Assembly: GCF_003473545.1 (NCBI RefSeq) | Contig: NZ_QUCM01000012.1 | Coordinates: 1-64,000, forward strand | Length of the DNA stretch: 64,000 nt | From: Clostridium sp. AM22-11AC | Lineage (GTDB): Bacteria; Bacillota; Clostridia; Lachnospirales; Lachnospiraceae | Direction: 5' to 3' | Shown: in pieces, positions 15,250 through 25,015 of the stretch | Numbering within the stretch: the first letter of the stretch is position 1 | Layout of the letters: every line of letters begins with the position of its first letter | Made by a program: the position numbers and the translations under genes | Notes under the pieces: generated by a model | The model's database searches: none | Told to the model about the DNA's origin: nothing | What the model saw: only the letters and a program-made list of their open reading frames with translations

Positions 15250-17172
15250 CTAAGATTCTATTGTATTTGTCTCTTCTGCCAGCTTTTTCCGCATTCTTTT
15301 ATCTTCATACATTTTTTCATCTGCTTCACGGTACATTTTATCATAATCTACTGCGCCGTAAGCCATGCTGCTTCCCATAGAGAACCTCAGATCAACGGTA
15401 AGTCCGTCCCGCAGCCGGACCTTCTGTCCGCTCTGAAGCGCCTTCAGGGCTTCTATTTTCTGCACAAGCGCTTCTTTCCCATACTTATAATAGAACAATG
15501 TAAATTCATCACCGCCCTGACGGCAGAGAATGCTGTTTTCACCTGCTTCCTGTTTCAGCATTTCTGCAATCCTTTTAAGGTACTCATCACCATTTTCATG
15601 TCCGTAAGTGTCATTAACCATTTTCAGACCGTCAGCATCTACCATAACAGCAGCGCAGTAATATGGTTCCCTACATTCTTCCAGTATTTTGGAAAGCCTG
15701 GTATCTCTGCCAGTCCGGTTAAACAGCCCCGTCAGCTGGTCATGATCTCTCTGGTATTCGATCTCCCTGCGCTTGCGGATCTCCTCTGTAACGTCCGTAA
15801 TAACACCGAAGATCTCTTCGCCCTCCTGGATCTCTTCAATTTTTAAATATTTACCATTTCCTACAGCAAATATCTCATTTTCACCTGCAACCGGCTCTTT
15901 TTGCATGGTTCTAATATATTTCTTGAAATCTTCCCAGTCAGAAGGCAGCTTCCAGGCAGCTTCTGTGCCGGTCTTTAAGATCTGAAGAACATCACCTGTA
16001 AAACGGACTCTCTTCATTTGCCGGTTGTACTCATATACACCAATGTGCATATCCGTCTTTCCAAGCACATAGCTCATTTTCCTGTCATTGGCTAACAGGC
16101 TCTGAAGCATTTCATTAATATAACGGCTCAGTTCAAAAAATTCCCTGCTGCTGTGGACATCTATCTTGATGTTTAAGTCACCCATAGTTATCTTATGCAG
16201 CTTTCCATTTACTTCCCCGATCTTCTGGACTACCTCCCGGTCCAGATACCGGGTCACTGCCTTAAACAATGCCAGCGCAATGAGCATAAGACATACCGCC
16301 AGATACAGCATATTTAACGGTATGCGTTCATAAAGTGCCTTACTGGTCACTGCCACACCGATATAATTATCTGCTACCTTCTTAAATACGATATAGGAAC
16401 GTTTTCCATTGATCATACCGGAAAAACCTTTTGTACTATGGATCTTTTCCGTATTTAAACCAATTTCCTTTATGTCCATTCCCACTAATTCTGTGTCCGT
16501 AGCACCTACGATCTTTTCTGTTTCTGCATTTACCGCAAAGTAGCTGGTATCCGGGTTGACACAAAGCTGGGAAAAAATATAAGGCAGTTCATTTTTTTCT
16601 GTTACTTTGGATACATTTACCGGTTCAATTCCCACTTCCACGATAAATTCCCCGGTGCTGTTCCACATAGCTGAATACTGCATCAGCTTATGTTCTGCTG
16701 TATTCGGCTCAATATCCTGGACCATTTTCATGGATTTGTCCTTAAGCATAGGCTTAAAATAATTCATCTGCTTCCCAGAGTCAAAGCTATAACCATAATA
16801 CTGGGGATGAGTTCCAGAAATGATCTCTCCTGCTGCATCAATAATGTGGATCTCATCTACTTCCATAAATTCTGCGATCTTACACAGTTCATACAGATCA
16901 TTTCCCACCCCGGTGTTCTTCTCCAGAATATAGGCAATGGCCTCTGTATTATGAAGACATTTCGCAGCATATTCCTGACGCAGCCTGGTAAGTTCTTTCT
17001 GATTCTCCTCCAGCATCTTATTCATCTGCTCAAAGATCTTATCCGCCGACCCCTGCGCCCGGCTCTGCTCATTTGCTATATTCAATGCCATAATGCTAAT
17101 AAGGATCACACTTACCAGCGCAAATGTGACCTTATACATGTAACTCCATATGGATTTCTTTAAAGTACGCAC
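15250..17172 (-). CDS. Membrane-bound diguanylate cyclase with extracellular sensor, PAS-like and GGDEF domains
   Basis: 640 residues. A membrane helix at ~12-30 and another at ~285-308 bracket an extracytoplasmic Cache-like sensor. A HAMP-like linker follows, then a PAS-like region (GKTDMHIGVYEYNRQMKRVRF onward) and a C-terminal GGDEF domain with DADGLKMVNDTYGHENGDEY and RQGGDEF. It should make cyclic di-GMP from GTP in response to an external signal. The usual inhibitory RxxD site just upstream of GGDEF is absent (SILCRQGGDEF), so feedback inhibition is not expected. The start is GTG at 17172 with AAGGAG just upstream. It is a single-gene transcript. Confidence 0.88.
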   Translation of the reverse strand: MRTLKKSIWSYMYKVTFALVSVILISIMALNIANEQSRAQGSADKIFEQMNKMLEENQKELTRLRQEYAAKCLHNTEAIAYILEKNTGVGNDLYELCKIAEFMEVDEIHIIDAAGEIISGTHPQYYGYSFDSGKQMNYFKPMLKDKSMKMVQDIEPNTAEHKLMQYSAMWNSTGEFIVEVGIEPVNVSKVTEKNELPYIFSQLCVNPDTSYFAVNAETEKIVGATDTELVGMDIKEIGLNTEKIHSTKGFSGMINGKRSYIVFKKVADNYIGVAVTSKALYERIPLNMLYLAVCLMLIALALFKAVTRYLDREVVQKIGEVNGKLHKITMGDLNIKIDVHSSREFFELSRYINEMLQSLLANDRKMSYVLGKTDMHIGVYEYNRQMKRVRFTGDVLQILKTGTEAAWKLPSDWEDFKKYIRTMQKEPVAGENEIFAVGNGKYLKIEEIQEGEEIFGVITDVTEEIRKRREIEYQRDHDQLTGLFNRTGRDTRLSKILEECREPYYCAAVMVDADGLKMVNDTYGHENGDEYLKRIAEMLKQEAGENSILCRQGGDEFTLFYYKYGKEALVQKIEALKALQSGQKVRLRDGLTVDLRFSMGSSMAYGAVDYDKMYREADEKMYEDKRMRKKLAEETNTIES

Positions 17173-17344
17173 AACTTCTCCTTACTGCTATATGCACACC
17201 TAAGCCCGTGTACACATACTTACTTCTTCCCTTTTTTTGAGAAAGATCATCACACCTTCGGTTACAAGAATTATAGCAACTTTAGAGAAGTTAGGCAAGT
17301 TTTCATCGGTTTTAATTGGCTGAATTTTCAATCTGGCTTATGAT

Positions 17345-18217
17345 TTATCCCGTCATTTTCTTTAAATACTCCAACATTATCCCCGACACCACGGAATTGG
17401 CTGTCTTTGAAAATGCCAGTCCCAGGGTCCGGTGTGAAGCTGGTTCTAAGGGCCTGGATTCTACATCGTCTCTGGCAAAGGCTTTTAGTACCATTTTCTG
17501 GGAAATGGTGACGCCTAATCCGCTTTTTACAAAGGCCATGATCAGTGTATCGTCCCGGAAGCTGTAGGTGATCTTCGGCTTTACGGAACATTTTGCTAAT
17601 AAATGCTGGATATCATTGTCGCAGCCAGGTGTTTCTATAATTAAGGGATACGAAAACAGTTCTGACACTGTGACCCGTTCTTTTTCTGTAAGTGGATGCC
17701 CCTTAGGCATCACTGCACACAGCGGGTCATCCATCAGTGGATAAAATTTCAGGTCGTCTGCCACAATAGATGACAGGAAACCGCAGTCCACCTGTCCGTG
17801 GATGATCCAGTCACGGATCTCATCGTAATTGCCGTCAAAGATCTCTACCTGCACCTTTGGATAATGCTCTTTGAAGAAATGGATCACTCCCGGTATCCAC
17901 AACGCTGTAATACTGGAAAAGCTTCCTACCCGCAGCTTTCCTTCGATCTTATGATTAATATTAAAGGCCGCCTGGCGCAGCTTTGCCTTCTGGTTTACCA
18001 TTTCCTGGATATAAGGGATCAGTCTGGCTCCGTTGTCTGTAAGTATGACTCCCTTTTTTACTCTGGCAAACAGCCGTACTTCCAGTTCTTCTTCCAGTCC
18101 AGCCATCATCTGGCTGATGCCGGACTGCGTGTAATTTAATGCCTCTGCCGCCCCGGAAAAGCTGCCGGTCTCACACACCTTTAAAAATATCTCATATCTG
18201 TCTTTCTGTTCTTTCAT
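17345..18217 (-). CDS. LysR-family transcriptional regulator, divergent to NSS symporter
   Basis: 290 residues. Winged HTH at residues ~15-50 (GSFSGAAEALNYTQSGISQMM), followed by the LysR effector-binding domain (GKLRVGSFSSITALWIPGVI, CGFLSSIVADDLKF, FVKSGLGVTISQKMV). It is transcribed away from the sodium-dependent symporter gene with a 140-bp shared control region, the classic LysR arrangement, so it probably controls the symporter and itself. An 11-bp inverted repeat flanks that region. The effector is likely the transported amino acid or a derivative, which the sequence does not name. Confidence 0.9.
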   Translation of the reverse strand: MKEQKDRYEIFLKVCETGSFSGAAEALNYTQSGISQMMAGLEEELEVRLFARVKKGVILTDNGARLIPYIQEMVNQKAKLRQAAFNINHKIEGKLRVGSFSSITALWIPGVIHFFKEHYPKVQVEIFDGNYDEIRDWIIHGQVDCGFLSSIVADDLKFYPLMDDPLCAVMPKGHPLTEKERVTVSELFSYPLIIETPGCDNDIQHLLAKCSVKPKITYSFRDDTLIMAFVKSGLGVTISQKMVLKAFARDDVESRPLEPASHRTLGLAFSKTANSVVSGIMLEYLKKMTG

Positions 18218-18221
18218 AAAT

Positions 18222-18337
18222 TTATCTATAGCCCCATATCCATTACAAAAAATTATATATAGTCATAAAAACATTTATTTTACTGATATTATAACATGTG
18301 CTATTCTGGTATGACAAGCAAGTTCAGCTATAGATAA
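18222..18337. promoter_or_regulatory. Shared LysR/NSS control region flanked by an 11-bp inverted repeat
   Basis: TTATCTATAGC at 18222-18232 is repeated exactly in inverted orientation as GCTATAGATAA at 18327-18337, next to the start of each divergent gene. The AT-rich middle (ATTATAAC, TATATA) can supply -10 elements in both directions. Confidence 0.5.
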
Positions 18338-18357
18338 TTTTAGGGGGATTCTTTTTC

Positions 18358-19746
18358 ATGAATAAGAAGAAAAGTAATTTTTCCGGCCAGTTAGGTTTTG
18401 TTTTAGCTGCTGCCGGCAGTGCCGTAGGCGTGGGAAACCTGTGGCGTTTTCCGTATCTGGCTGCAAAGGACGGCGGAGGACTGTTCTTAGTCATTTATCT
18501 GGCACTGGTTTTAACATTTGGATTCACACTGCTGGCATCTGACATTGCCATTGGCCGCAGAACAAAAGAAAGCGCCATCGGTGCTTATACCCAGATGTCG
18601 CCTAAATGGAAATTTTTAGGAGTTTTAACCTTTCTTGTTCCAGTCCTGATCATGACCTACTATGCTGTTATCGGCGGCTGGGTCACAAAATACGCTGTTG
18701 TCTATCTCACCGGACAGACTGCCGCTGCTGCCCAGGACAATTATTTTACCTCATTTATCACTTCACCTGTATCACCAGTCCTGTTTGCCCTTTTATTTAT
18801 GGGTGTAACAGCATTTATTGTATACAATGGTGTGGAAGGTGGTATTGAGCGTGTTTCCCGTTGCATGATGCCCATCCTTCTGGTTCTGGTGGTTGTGATC
18901 GCAGGCTATTCCCTGACACTGCACCATGTAGACGAAAGCGGACAGATGCGTACCGGTATGGACGGCCTTCTTTATTATATAACCCCTCATTTTGAGGGAC
19001 TGACCTTTAGCCGCTTCCTTCAGATCTTACTTGATGCCATGAGCCAGCTGTTCTTTTCCTTAAGTGTTTCCATGGGTATCATGATCACCTATGGCTCTTA
19101 TGTGAAACCGGAAGTTAACTTAAATAAAGCTGTTAATCAGATTGAGATCTTCGACACAGGCGTTGCCCTTTTAGCAGGCGCCATGATCATCCCGGCAGTT
19201 TTTGTTTTCTCCGGCACCGACGGAATGAGCGCAGGTCCAAGTTTAATGTTCATTTCCCTTCCTAAGGTATTTGCCGCCATGGGAAAAGCAGGTACCTTTG
19301 TTGGTCTTTTGTTCTTTGTAACAACTATTTTCGCTACTCTTACGTCCTGTATCTCTGTGCTGGAATCTATCACTGCCAACTGCATGGAGATCTTCCACAC
19401 AGGCCGCAAGAAAACAGTCCTTGTGCTGACTGTGATCTACCTGGCTGCCTCTGGTGTTATTGCCCTTGGCTACAGTATCTTCTATATTGAAGTAAAACTG
19501 CCAAACGGCTCTGTGGGACAGTTATTAGACATCATGGACTATATCAGCAACAGCGTTATGATGCCGTTTATCGCACTGCTCTCTGCCTTTCTGATCGGCT
19601 GGATCAAAACACCGGACTATGTGATCGAAGAAATGGAAAGCACCGGCGATACTTTCCGCCGTAAAAAGCTGTACCGCGTCATGATCCGCTATGTGGTCCC
19701 GGTTATGATGTTTGTACTGTTTTTACAGTCTACAGGAATACTCTGA
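18358..19746 (+). CDS. Sodium-dependent amino-acid/neurotransmitter symporter (NSS/SNF family)
   Basis: 462 residues, 11-12 membrane helices. The N-terminus carries the family signature GSAVGVGNLWRFPYLAAKDGG; other conserved pieces are TYYAVIGGWVTKY, FFSLSVSMGIMITYGSY and the LTSCISVLESITA helix. It imports an amino acid (tryptophan, tyrosine or similar in characterised bacterial members) using the sodium gradient. AGGGGG precedes the ATG by ten bases. The divergent LysR gene probably regulates it; a terminator follows. The substrate is not determined. Confidence 0.9.
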   Translation: MNKKKSNFSGQLGFVLAAAGSAVGVGNLWRFPYLAAKDGGGLFLVIYLALVLTFGFTLLASDIAIGRRTKESAIGAYTQMSPKWKFLGVLTFLVPVLIMTYYAVIGGWVTKYAVVYLTGQTAAAAQDNYFTSFITSPVSPVLFALLFMGVTAFIVYNGVEGGIERVSRCMMPILLVLVVVIAGYSLTLHHVDESGQMRTGMDGLLYYITPHFEGLTFSRFLQILLDAMSQLFFSLSVSMGIMITYGSYVKPEVNLNKAVNQIEIFDTGVALLAGAMIIPAVFVFSGTDGMSAGPSLMFISLPKVFAAMGKAGTFVGLLFFVTTIFATLTSCISVLESITANCMEIFHTGRKKTVLVLTVIYLAASGVIALGYSIFYIEVKLPNGSVGQLLDIMDYISNSVMMPFIALLSAFLIGWIKTPDYVIEEMESTGDTFRRKKLYRVMIRYVVPVMMFVLFLQSTGIL

Positions 19747-19748
19747 CA

Positions 19749-19773
19749 ACCGCCTGCGTCAGCAGGCAGTGGA
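19749..19773 (+). repeat. Hairpin repeat, copy 2
   Basis: ACCGCCTGC, four variable bases, then GCAGGCAGTGGA: all fixed positions match copy 1 at 2066-2090. It lies just after the symporter stop and before its terminator. Confidence 0.5.
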
Positions 19774-19794
19774 TCACAAGTTTACAAAGCAAAC

Positions 19795-19824
19795 GGACGC
19801 GTCAGCCGGCGCGTCCATTTTTTG
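19795..19824 (+). terminator. Terminator of the NSS symporter gene
   Basis: GGACGCG pairs with CGCGTCC (19795-19801 with 19810-19816), followed by A and six T. Confidence 0.8.
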
Positions 19825-19838
19825 TTCTCTGTTTTATT

Positions 19839-20663
19839 TTACAGCACCCATTCCTCCAGGAAATGAGCTGCCCCGTCCTCTTCATTATGCCCGGCCACAA
19901 ATTTCGCAGCCTGTTTTACATCATCTTCTGCGTTTTCCATTGCTACGGAGATGCCTGCAGCCTGAAGCATGGAAATATCGTTTTCGTTATCCCCAATAGC
20001 CAGAACATTTTCCATACTTATCCCCAATTTTTTACAAAGTGTACACAGTGCATTTCCCTTTGAGGCATCCACAGAGTTTAATTCTATGATCCCATCTCCG
20101 GTGCGCAAAAATACGATACCCGGTATAGGGCTTCCTTTTTCCAGAAGTTCCTGTGCCAGTCCATCTTTTAAGACAAAAGCACCCATTTTCATCACTTTTA
20201 CTCCGCTGGTCCTTAAAAACGCTCCCAGATCTTTTACATTTCCTTCGCTGAACCTGATATAAGGATATTTCTCAGAAAGCCCTGTTTTCTCCCAGCCCTC
20301 TGCCCGGAAAGTACCTTTGTCTGTATGGGCATATACAGCCACTGGGAATTGTTCCAGATACGCAATGGCTTCCACTGCTTTTTCTGTGGGGATCCCTGTT
20401 TCACAGATACTTTTTTCCTCCGGTACATCCATAAGCATGGCACCATTGGAGCAGATAGCATACTGAATGCCGTCTACATTATTTAATACTGCTTCTTTCA
20501 TTCCTCCGATGGGTCTTCCTGAGGCAGGTACCAGGATCACACCTTTTTTTACGATCCTTCTTAAAACATCTAATGTATAATCTGATATGCTCTTGTCATC
20601 ATGAAGAAGAGTTCCGTCCATATCTACTGCTACCAGCCGGATAGTTGTTTTTTCACTATGCAT
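19839..20663 (-). CDS. Cof-type HAD-superfamily sugar-phosphatase-like hydrolase
   Basis: 274 residues. Motif I VAVDMDGTLL with the nucleophile Asp near the N-terminus, motif II PASGRP, and motif IV AIGDNENDISML place it in the Cof subfamily with a C2-type cap. These enzymes dephosphorylate sugar phosphates, pyridoxal phosphate or similar small molecules in the cytosol. The start at 20663 has AGGAGGG seven bases upstream; an open frame running back to 20801 carries no ribosome site and no HAD sequence. It is a single gene converging on the symporter. Confidence 0.88.
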   Translation of the reverse strand: MHSEKTTIRLVAVDMDGTLLHDDKSISDYTLDVLRRIVKKGVILVPASGRPIGGMKEAVLNNVDGIQYAICSNGAMLMDVPEEKSICETGIPTEKAVEAIAYLEQFPVAVYAHTDKGTFRAEGWEKTGLSEKYPYIRFSEGNVKDLGAFLRTSGVKVMKMGAFVLKDGLAQELLEKGSPIPGIVFLRTGDGIIELNSVDASKGNALCTLCKKLGISMENVLAIGDNENDISMLQAAGISVAMENAEDDVKQAAKFVAGHNEEDGAAHFLEEWVL

Positions 20664-20964
20664 ATTGATTCCCTCCTGTAATAAATCTTCCTGTGCCTGA
20701 TCTTGATCCTGACATCTGATTTTAAGTATAGCACATATTTCCCCCATAAAAGTGTCAATCCTAGTGTCGAACCCCATCCCCCCGCTCTGAACGTCTCCCA
20801 ATTTTTCTCACCTCTACTGCCGAAACCCTTTTCAAACTGGCGAAATCATTCAAAACATCTTTCTTTTCAGACTATTTTTTGTATAATTACACTTGTGATC
20901 AGGTAGACATAAAACACGCGCGAAAAGAATTAAAGTTAAATCAACAAACAGGAGAATCATGTAC

Positions 20965-23732
20965 ATGCTCAGCACAAAAGAAGAACTCTATCTTTACCTG
21001 GAAAAATAAGCCGGGGCTATGCCCTGAAAGATCTGAAATATTTTACGGCGAACCATATCAGCGAATCACTGAATATTTCCCGTAATCTGGCCAGTCAGTA
21101 TCTGAACGAGCTGGTAAAAGAAGAGCGGGCTATTAAGGTCAACTCCCGTCCTGTTTATTTCTTCCATAAGAAAAATGTTGAACGTGAGGCCCAGGTTGCC
21201 CTGGAAACCTGCGTATTCTCCGGTATGGACGATTTTCAGCGGAAATGCCGAAGCGATGAAAATAAAAGAGATTTTCAGAAAGCTATCGGTTATTACCTGA
21301 GTTTAAGTTCCTGCATAGAGCAGTGTAAAGCAGCTGTTAAATACCCGCCAAATGGTCTTCCGGCCTTGTTTAACGGATCCGGCGGAACAGGAAAGGCTTT
21401 TCTTTCCAGGCTGATGTATGAATATGCTGTAAATGAACGGGTAATTGGAACTGCAGGCGCAGCTTCTCTCCCGCCTTACATCACAGTAGACTGCTCCGAA
21501 TATGCCCAGAATGAAGAAAAATTTGCTATTTCCCTTTGCGGCAGCGAAGACGGAAAAGGCTGGCTTGCAAAGGCAAACGGCGGCATCCTTTTCTTTGATG
21601 AAATTGACAGGCTTCCATTTTCAGGACAGGAACTGATCTATTCCTACTTAATTTCGGGACAATATAAAGGATATCATGATGACGAACATGTTTTTGAGTC
21701 CAATGCAAGACTGGTATTTTCCACCACAAAAGTACCGGCGGAAACACTTTATAAGCCACTTGCAAGGATGATCCCCATTGTGATCCCGGTCCCAACATTA
21801 CATGAACGCACAGCCGATGAAAAAGAGGAAATGTTAGTCTCCTTCTTAAAAGCAGAAGGACGGCGCATGGGCGTAGATGTAAGCATCAGCCAGAACGCCT
21901 TCCACTGTATGTTGGAATTTTCCTACGAAAACAACATCGACGAATTAAAAACCTGCGTTACCAGCAGCTGTGCCGGAGCTTATCTGGAAAAAAACAGCGA
22001 TGGTATCGCTATCCACAGTTATCACCTTCCGGAATATATGCTCTCCTCCTTAAAACTGGAGGTTGAAGACAAAGACAAACGGATGATCCACTTAAACAGT
22101 TACAGCCGTGACACCTCTTTGGGACAGACGGTACAGTATTTCCAGATCATGTTAGATGTCTTTGAAGATTACCGTCAGGATATGCTCAGTTTTGACGGCC
22201 TGATGATGGAATTCCGGAAACAATTAAATGATTATTACGACTATCTGATCTACGGACAGAAGCTTGTAAACATCAAGATTTCCACTTACGAACAGCTGAT
22301 CAATCAGATTTTTGAAAATGTAGGTGAAATGTATGGCATCAGCCTTTCCAAAAAATACAGCCACTTACTTGCCCGCCGCTTATATATACAGCTTCAGGGC
22401 GACCATCTGATCGACAACTGGATGAAACAAAACCATGACGAGATTGAAGAAATGTTTCAGGCTGTAAGCGCTGTTCTTGAAAAAGAATCAGTCATCTGTT
22501 CTAGGATCGTAAACCTGATCAAACTGAATCTGGACATTGAAGCAGACAGTTTAAACCAGCTGTTTTTGCTTTTAGATATAAAAAACCAGAACCAGAAGAT
22601 CCAGGGACTTTCCGCAGCCGGTATTATCTTAAGCCACGGCTATGCAACAGCTTCCAGTATTGCAGATGCCGCAAACCAGATCATCGGGCGAAAGGTATTT
22701 GATGCCATTGATATGCCTCTTGACATGCAGATGAGCGACATCACCGGGCTGCTGGAAAAACACATTGAACGATTTATCACCTGTCAGGACGTAGTACTTC
22801 TGGTGGATATGGGTTCTTTAGAGCAGATCCACAGCCAGATGGGCGGCCTGCGAAACTTAAACATCGGCATCATCAACAATATTTCCACTGCCTTAGCTGT
22901 TGATATCGGCCTTGGCATCTGTGGGAACCAGAAGCTGGAAGACATCCTGAAACGGGCCAGCGAAAGCAATGTCTGCACCTACCGTATCATCCACAATGTA
23001 CAGAAGGAAGACGCCGTGATCTTCAGCGGAGAAAACGGCATTGACACAACGGAAAAGCTAAAAGAGCTGATCTTAAAGACTTCCGCCACTTCCATTCCTG
23101 TAAAATTTGTGGCTTACGATTATTACCGGCTGATGAAAAACGGCAGCCATGATGAGATTTTCCAGCAATACCATGTAAAATGCATCATCGGACTTTTCAA
23201 TCCGGAGATCGAGGGAATTCCTTTTATCTCACTGGAGGACATTATTTCCATGAATTCCGCAGAAAAGCTGACAAACATTTTCTCAGAGTACCTGGATGAA
23301 GAACAAATGGAAATATTTAACCAGAACCTGGTAAAGAATTTCTCCCTGCAGAATGTAGTTGAATCTATTACCATTTTAAATCCTGACAAGCTTTTAGATG
23401 AAGTAGAACAGGCAGTGGGACGGCTTCAGAAGATCACAGGAAGAAAGATCGCAGGACGTATCATGATCGGGCTTTATGTCCACCTGTGTTGTCTGGTGGA
23501 ACGACTGGTCACAAAAACACCTATTGATAATTATCAGGATCTGGAAGAATTTGAACAAAAACATGCCGACTTTATCAGGCAGGTAAGGGACAGCTTTCAG
23601 GATATCTCCCGGCATTACCGGGTGGCTCTGCCTGTAAGTGAGATTGCTTACATTTATGATTACATGCATTTGAATTCAAAAAATAAGCTTTCCGGGCAGG
23701 CAGAAAGCCCGGCCGTCCGTGAGGACGAATAG
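20965..23732 (+). CDS. LevR-type PTS-operon regulator (HTH, AAA+, PRD, EIIA-Man-like), frameshifted near N-terminus
   Basis: A ribosome site (AGGAG) and ATG at 20965 open a frame that stops after 14 codons at 21007 (LYLEK then TAA). In the next frame a typical LevR N-terminal HTH continues (GYALKDLKYFTANHISESLN, SRNLASQYLNELVKE) without any start codon, and runs through to 23732. Loss of one A in the A5 tract at 21002-21006 explains it; the intact protein would be ~922 residues. After the HTH: AAA+ domain with a P-loop reading GSGGTGKAF and Walker B GGILFFDEID, a PRD, an EIIA-Man-like domain (LSHGYATASSIADAA) and a second PRD (GLYVHLCCLVERL). The GAFTGA loop for sigma-54 contact is missing. 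It directly precedes PTS genes it probably controls. Confidence 0.8.
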
Positions 23733-23741
23733 GAGGTAAAT

Positions 23742-24227
23742 ATGGGTATTGTACTTGCAAGAATTGATAACCGTCTTCTTCATGGTATCGTGGCTACACA
23801 GTGGGCCGGACGTTCCGGTGCACAGCGTATCATGATCATTGATGACACTGTTGCCAATAATGAACTGACCAAAGCCAGCATGAAGCTTGCCAGACCTACC
23901 GGAATGGCTATTTCCATCATTACCGAGGAAACAGCTTTAAATAACTTCAAAGCCGGAAAATACAATGACCACACTGTATTTGTCCTGGTTAAGAAGCCGG
24001 AAACACTGGTTAAGCTGTCTGATATCGGCGTAAAGATCCCGGAACTGGTCATTGGCGGAACTGTAAAGCCTGCTGAAGGCGAAGAAGCTGTAAAGCTTTC
24101 CCAGAGAGCTTACGCAAAGCCGGATGACATTGAGGCTTACAAGAAATTAAAGGCTGCGGGAACCAAACTCTATGCACAGTATGTACCTGCAGACGCAGAA
24201 GTTTCTATTGACGAATTTCTGAAATAA
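23742..24227 (+). CDS. PTS mannose/fructose/sorbose-family IIB component
   Basis: 161-residue cytoplasmic phosphocarrier. The N-terminal ARIDNRLLHGIVATQWA contains the phosphorylated His of family IIB proteins, and GARRI-like IMIIDDTVANN follows as in others. It receives phosphate from the IIA protein encoded at 27242 and passes it to the sugar entering through IIC/IID. It starts nine bases after the regulator gene with GGAGG at close spacing, so it is in the same transcript. Confidence 0.92.
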   Translation: MGIVLARIDNRLLHGIVATQWAGRSGAQRIMIIDDTVANNELTKASMKLARPTGMAISIITEETALNNFKAGKYNDHTVFVLVKKPETLVKLSDIGVKIPELVIGGTVKPAEGEEAVKLSQRAYAKPDDIEAYKKLKAAGTKLYAQYVPADAEVSIDEFLK

Positions 24228-24244
24228 CAAAGGGGGAAATTGTT

Positions 24245-25015
24245 ATGCAATTAAGTGCTTTACAAATTGTACTGCTTGTCCTGGTGGCTGCTGAGATCAA
24301 CGTTGACCGCCGCGGATTATCACTGACACATGCAAGACCTGTTATCGTAGGTTTCCTGTGCGGACTGATCTTAGGCGACATGAACAGCGGTCTTTACATC
24401 GGCGGTACTTTCACACTGATGTCCTTAGGTGTTGCCGCTCTTGGCGGTTCTTCTGTACCTGATTATGGCGTTGCAACCATTATTGCATGCGCATTTGCAA
24501 AAACAACCGGACAAGGACCGGAAGTTGGTATGACCATCGGTCTTCCTGTTGGTATGCTGGGCGTACAGATGGACGTTTTATACAAGATCTGCAACTCCTT
24601 CATTGCCCAGAAATCCCAGAAATATGCCAATGAAAAACAGTTTGGCAAAATGTATGCTATCCTTTACCTTTGCCCTGTTATGGTAGCTGTATTCATGGCA
24701 TTCCCAACCGCTGTTGCATTAACAGCAGGCGCTCCTTTAGTTCAGGCTATCCTGGATGTGCTTCCTTCCTGGGTAACAGGCGGTCTGTCTGTAGCAGGAA
24801 AGCTCCTTCCTGGTCTTGGTATTGCCATGCTGCTCCACTACATGCCGGCAAAGAAGTACTTCAACTACATTCTGATCGGCTTTGTACTCAGCGCATACAT
24901 GGGCGTACCGATCCTTGGTATCGCATTCCTTGGTGTAGCTTTAGCTTACAAGTTCTATATGGATGAAGAAGCAAAGGAAAATGTAGGATTTGCAGGAGGT
25001 CTTGAAGATGAATAA
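24245..25015 (+). CDS. PTS mannose/fructose/sorbose-family IIC component
   Basis: 256 residues, mostly hydrophobic; one of the two membrane subunits that form the sugar channel. Landmarks are the N-terminal LSALQIVLLVLVAAEINVDRR, RPVIVGFLCGLILGDMNSGL, and GGTFTLMSLGVAALGGSSVPD. AAGGGGG lies before the ATG. Its end overlaps the start of the IID gene by eight bases, consistent with stoichiometric synthesis. Confidence 0.92.
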   Translation: MQLSALQIVLLVLVAAEINVDRRGLSLTHARPVIVGFLCGLILGDMNSGLYIGGTFTLMSLGVAALGGSSVPDYGVATIIACAFAKTTGQGPEVGMTIGLPVGMLGVQMDVLYKICNSFIAQKSQKYANEKQFGKMYAILYLCPVMVAVFMAFPTAVALTAGAPLVQAILDVLPSWVTGGLSVAGKLLPGLGIAMLLHYMPAKKYFNYILIGFVLSAYMGVPILGIAFLGVALAYKFYMDEEAKENVGFAGGLEDE

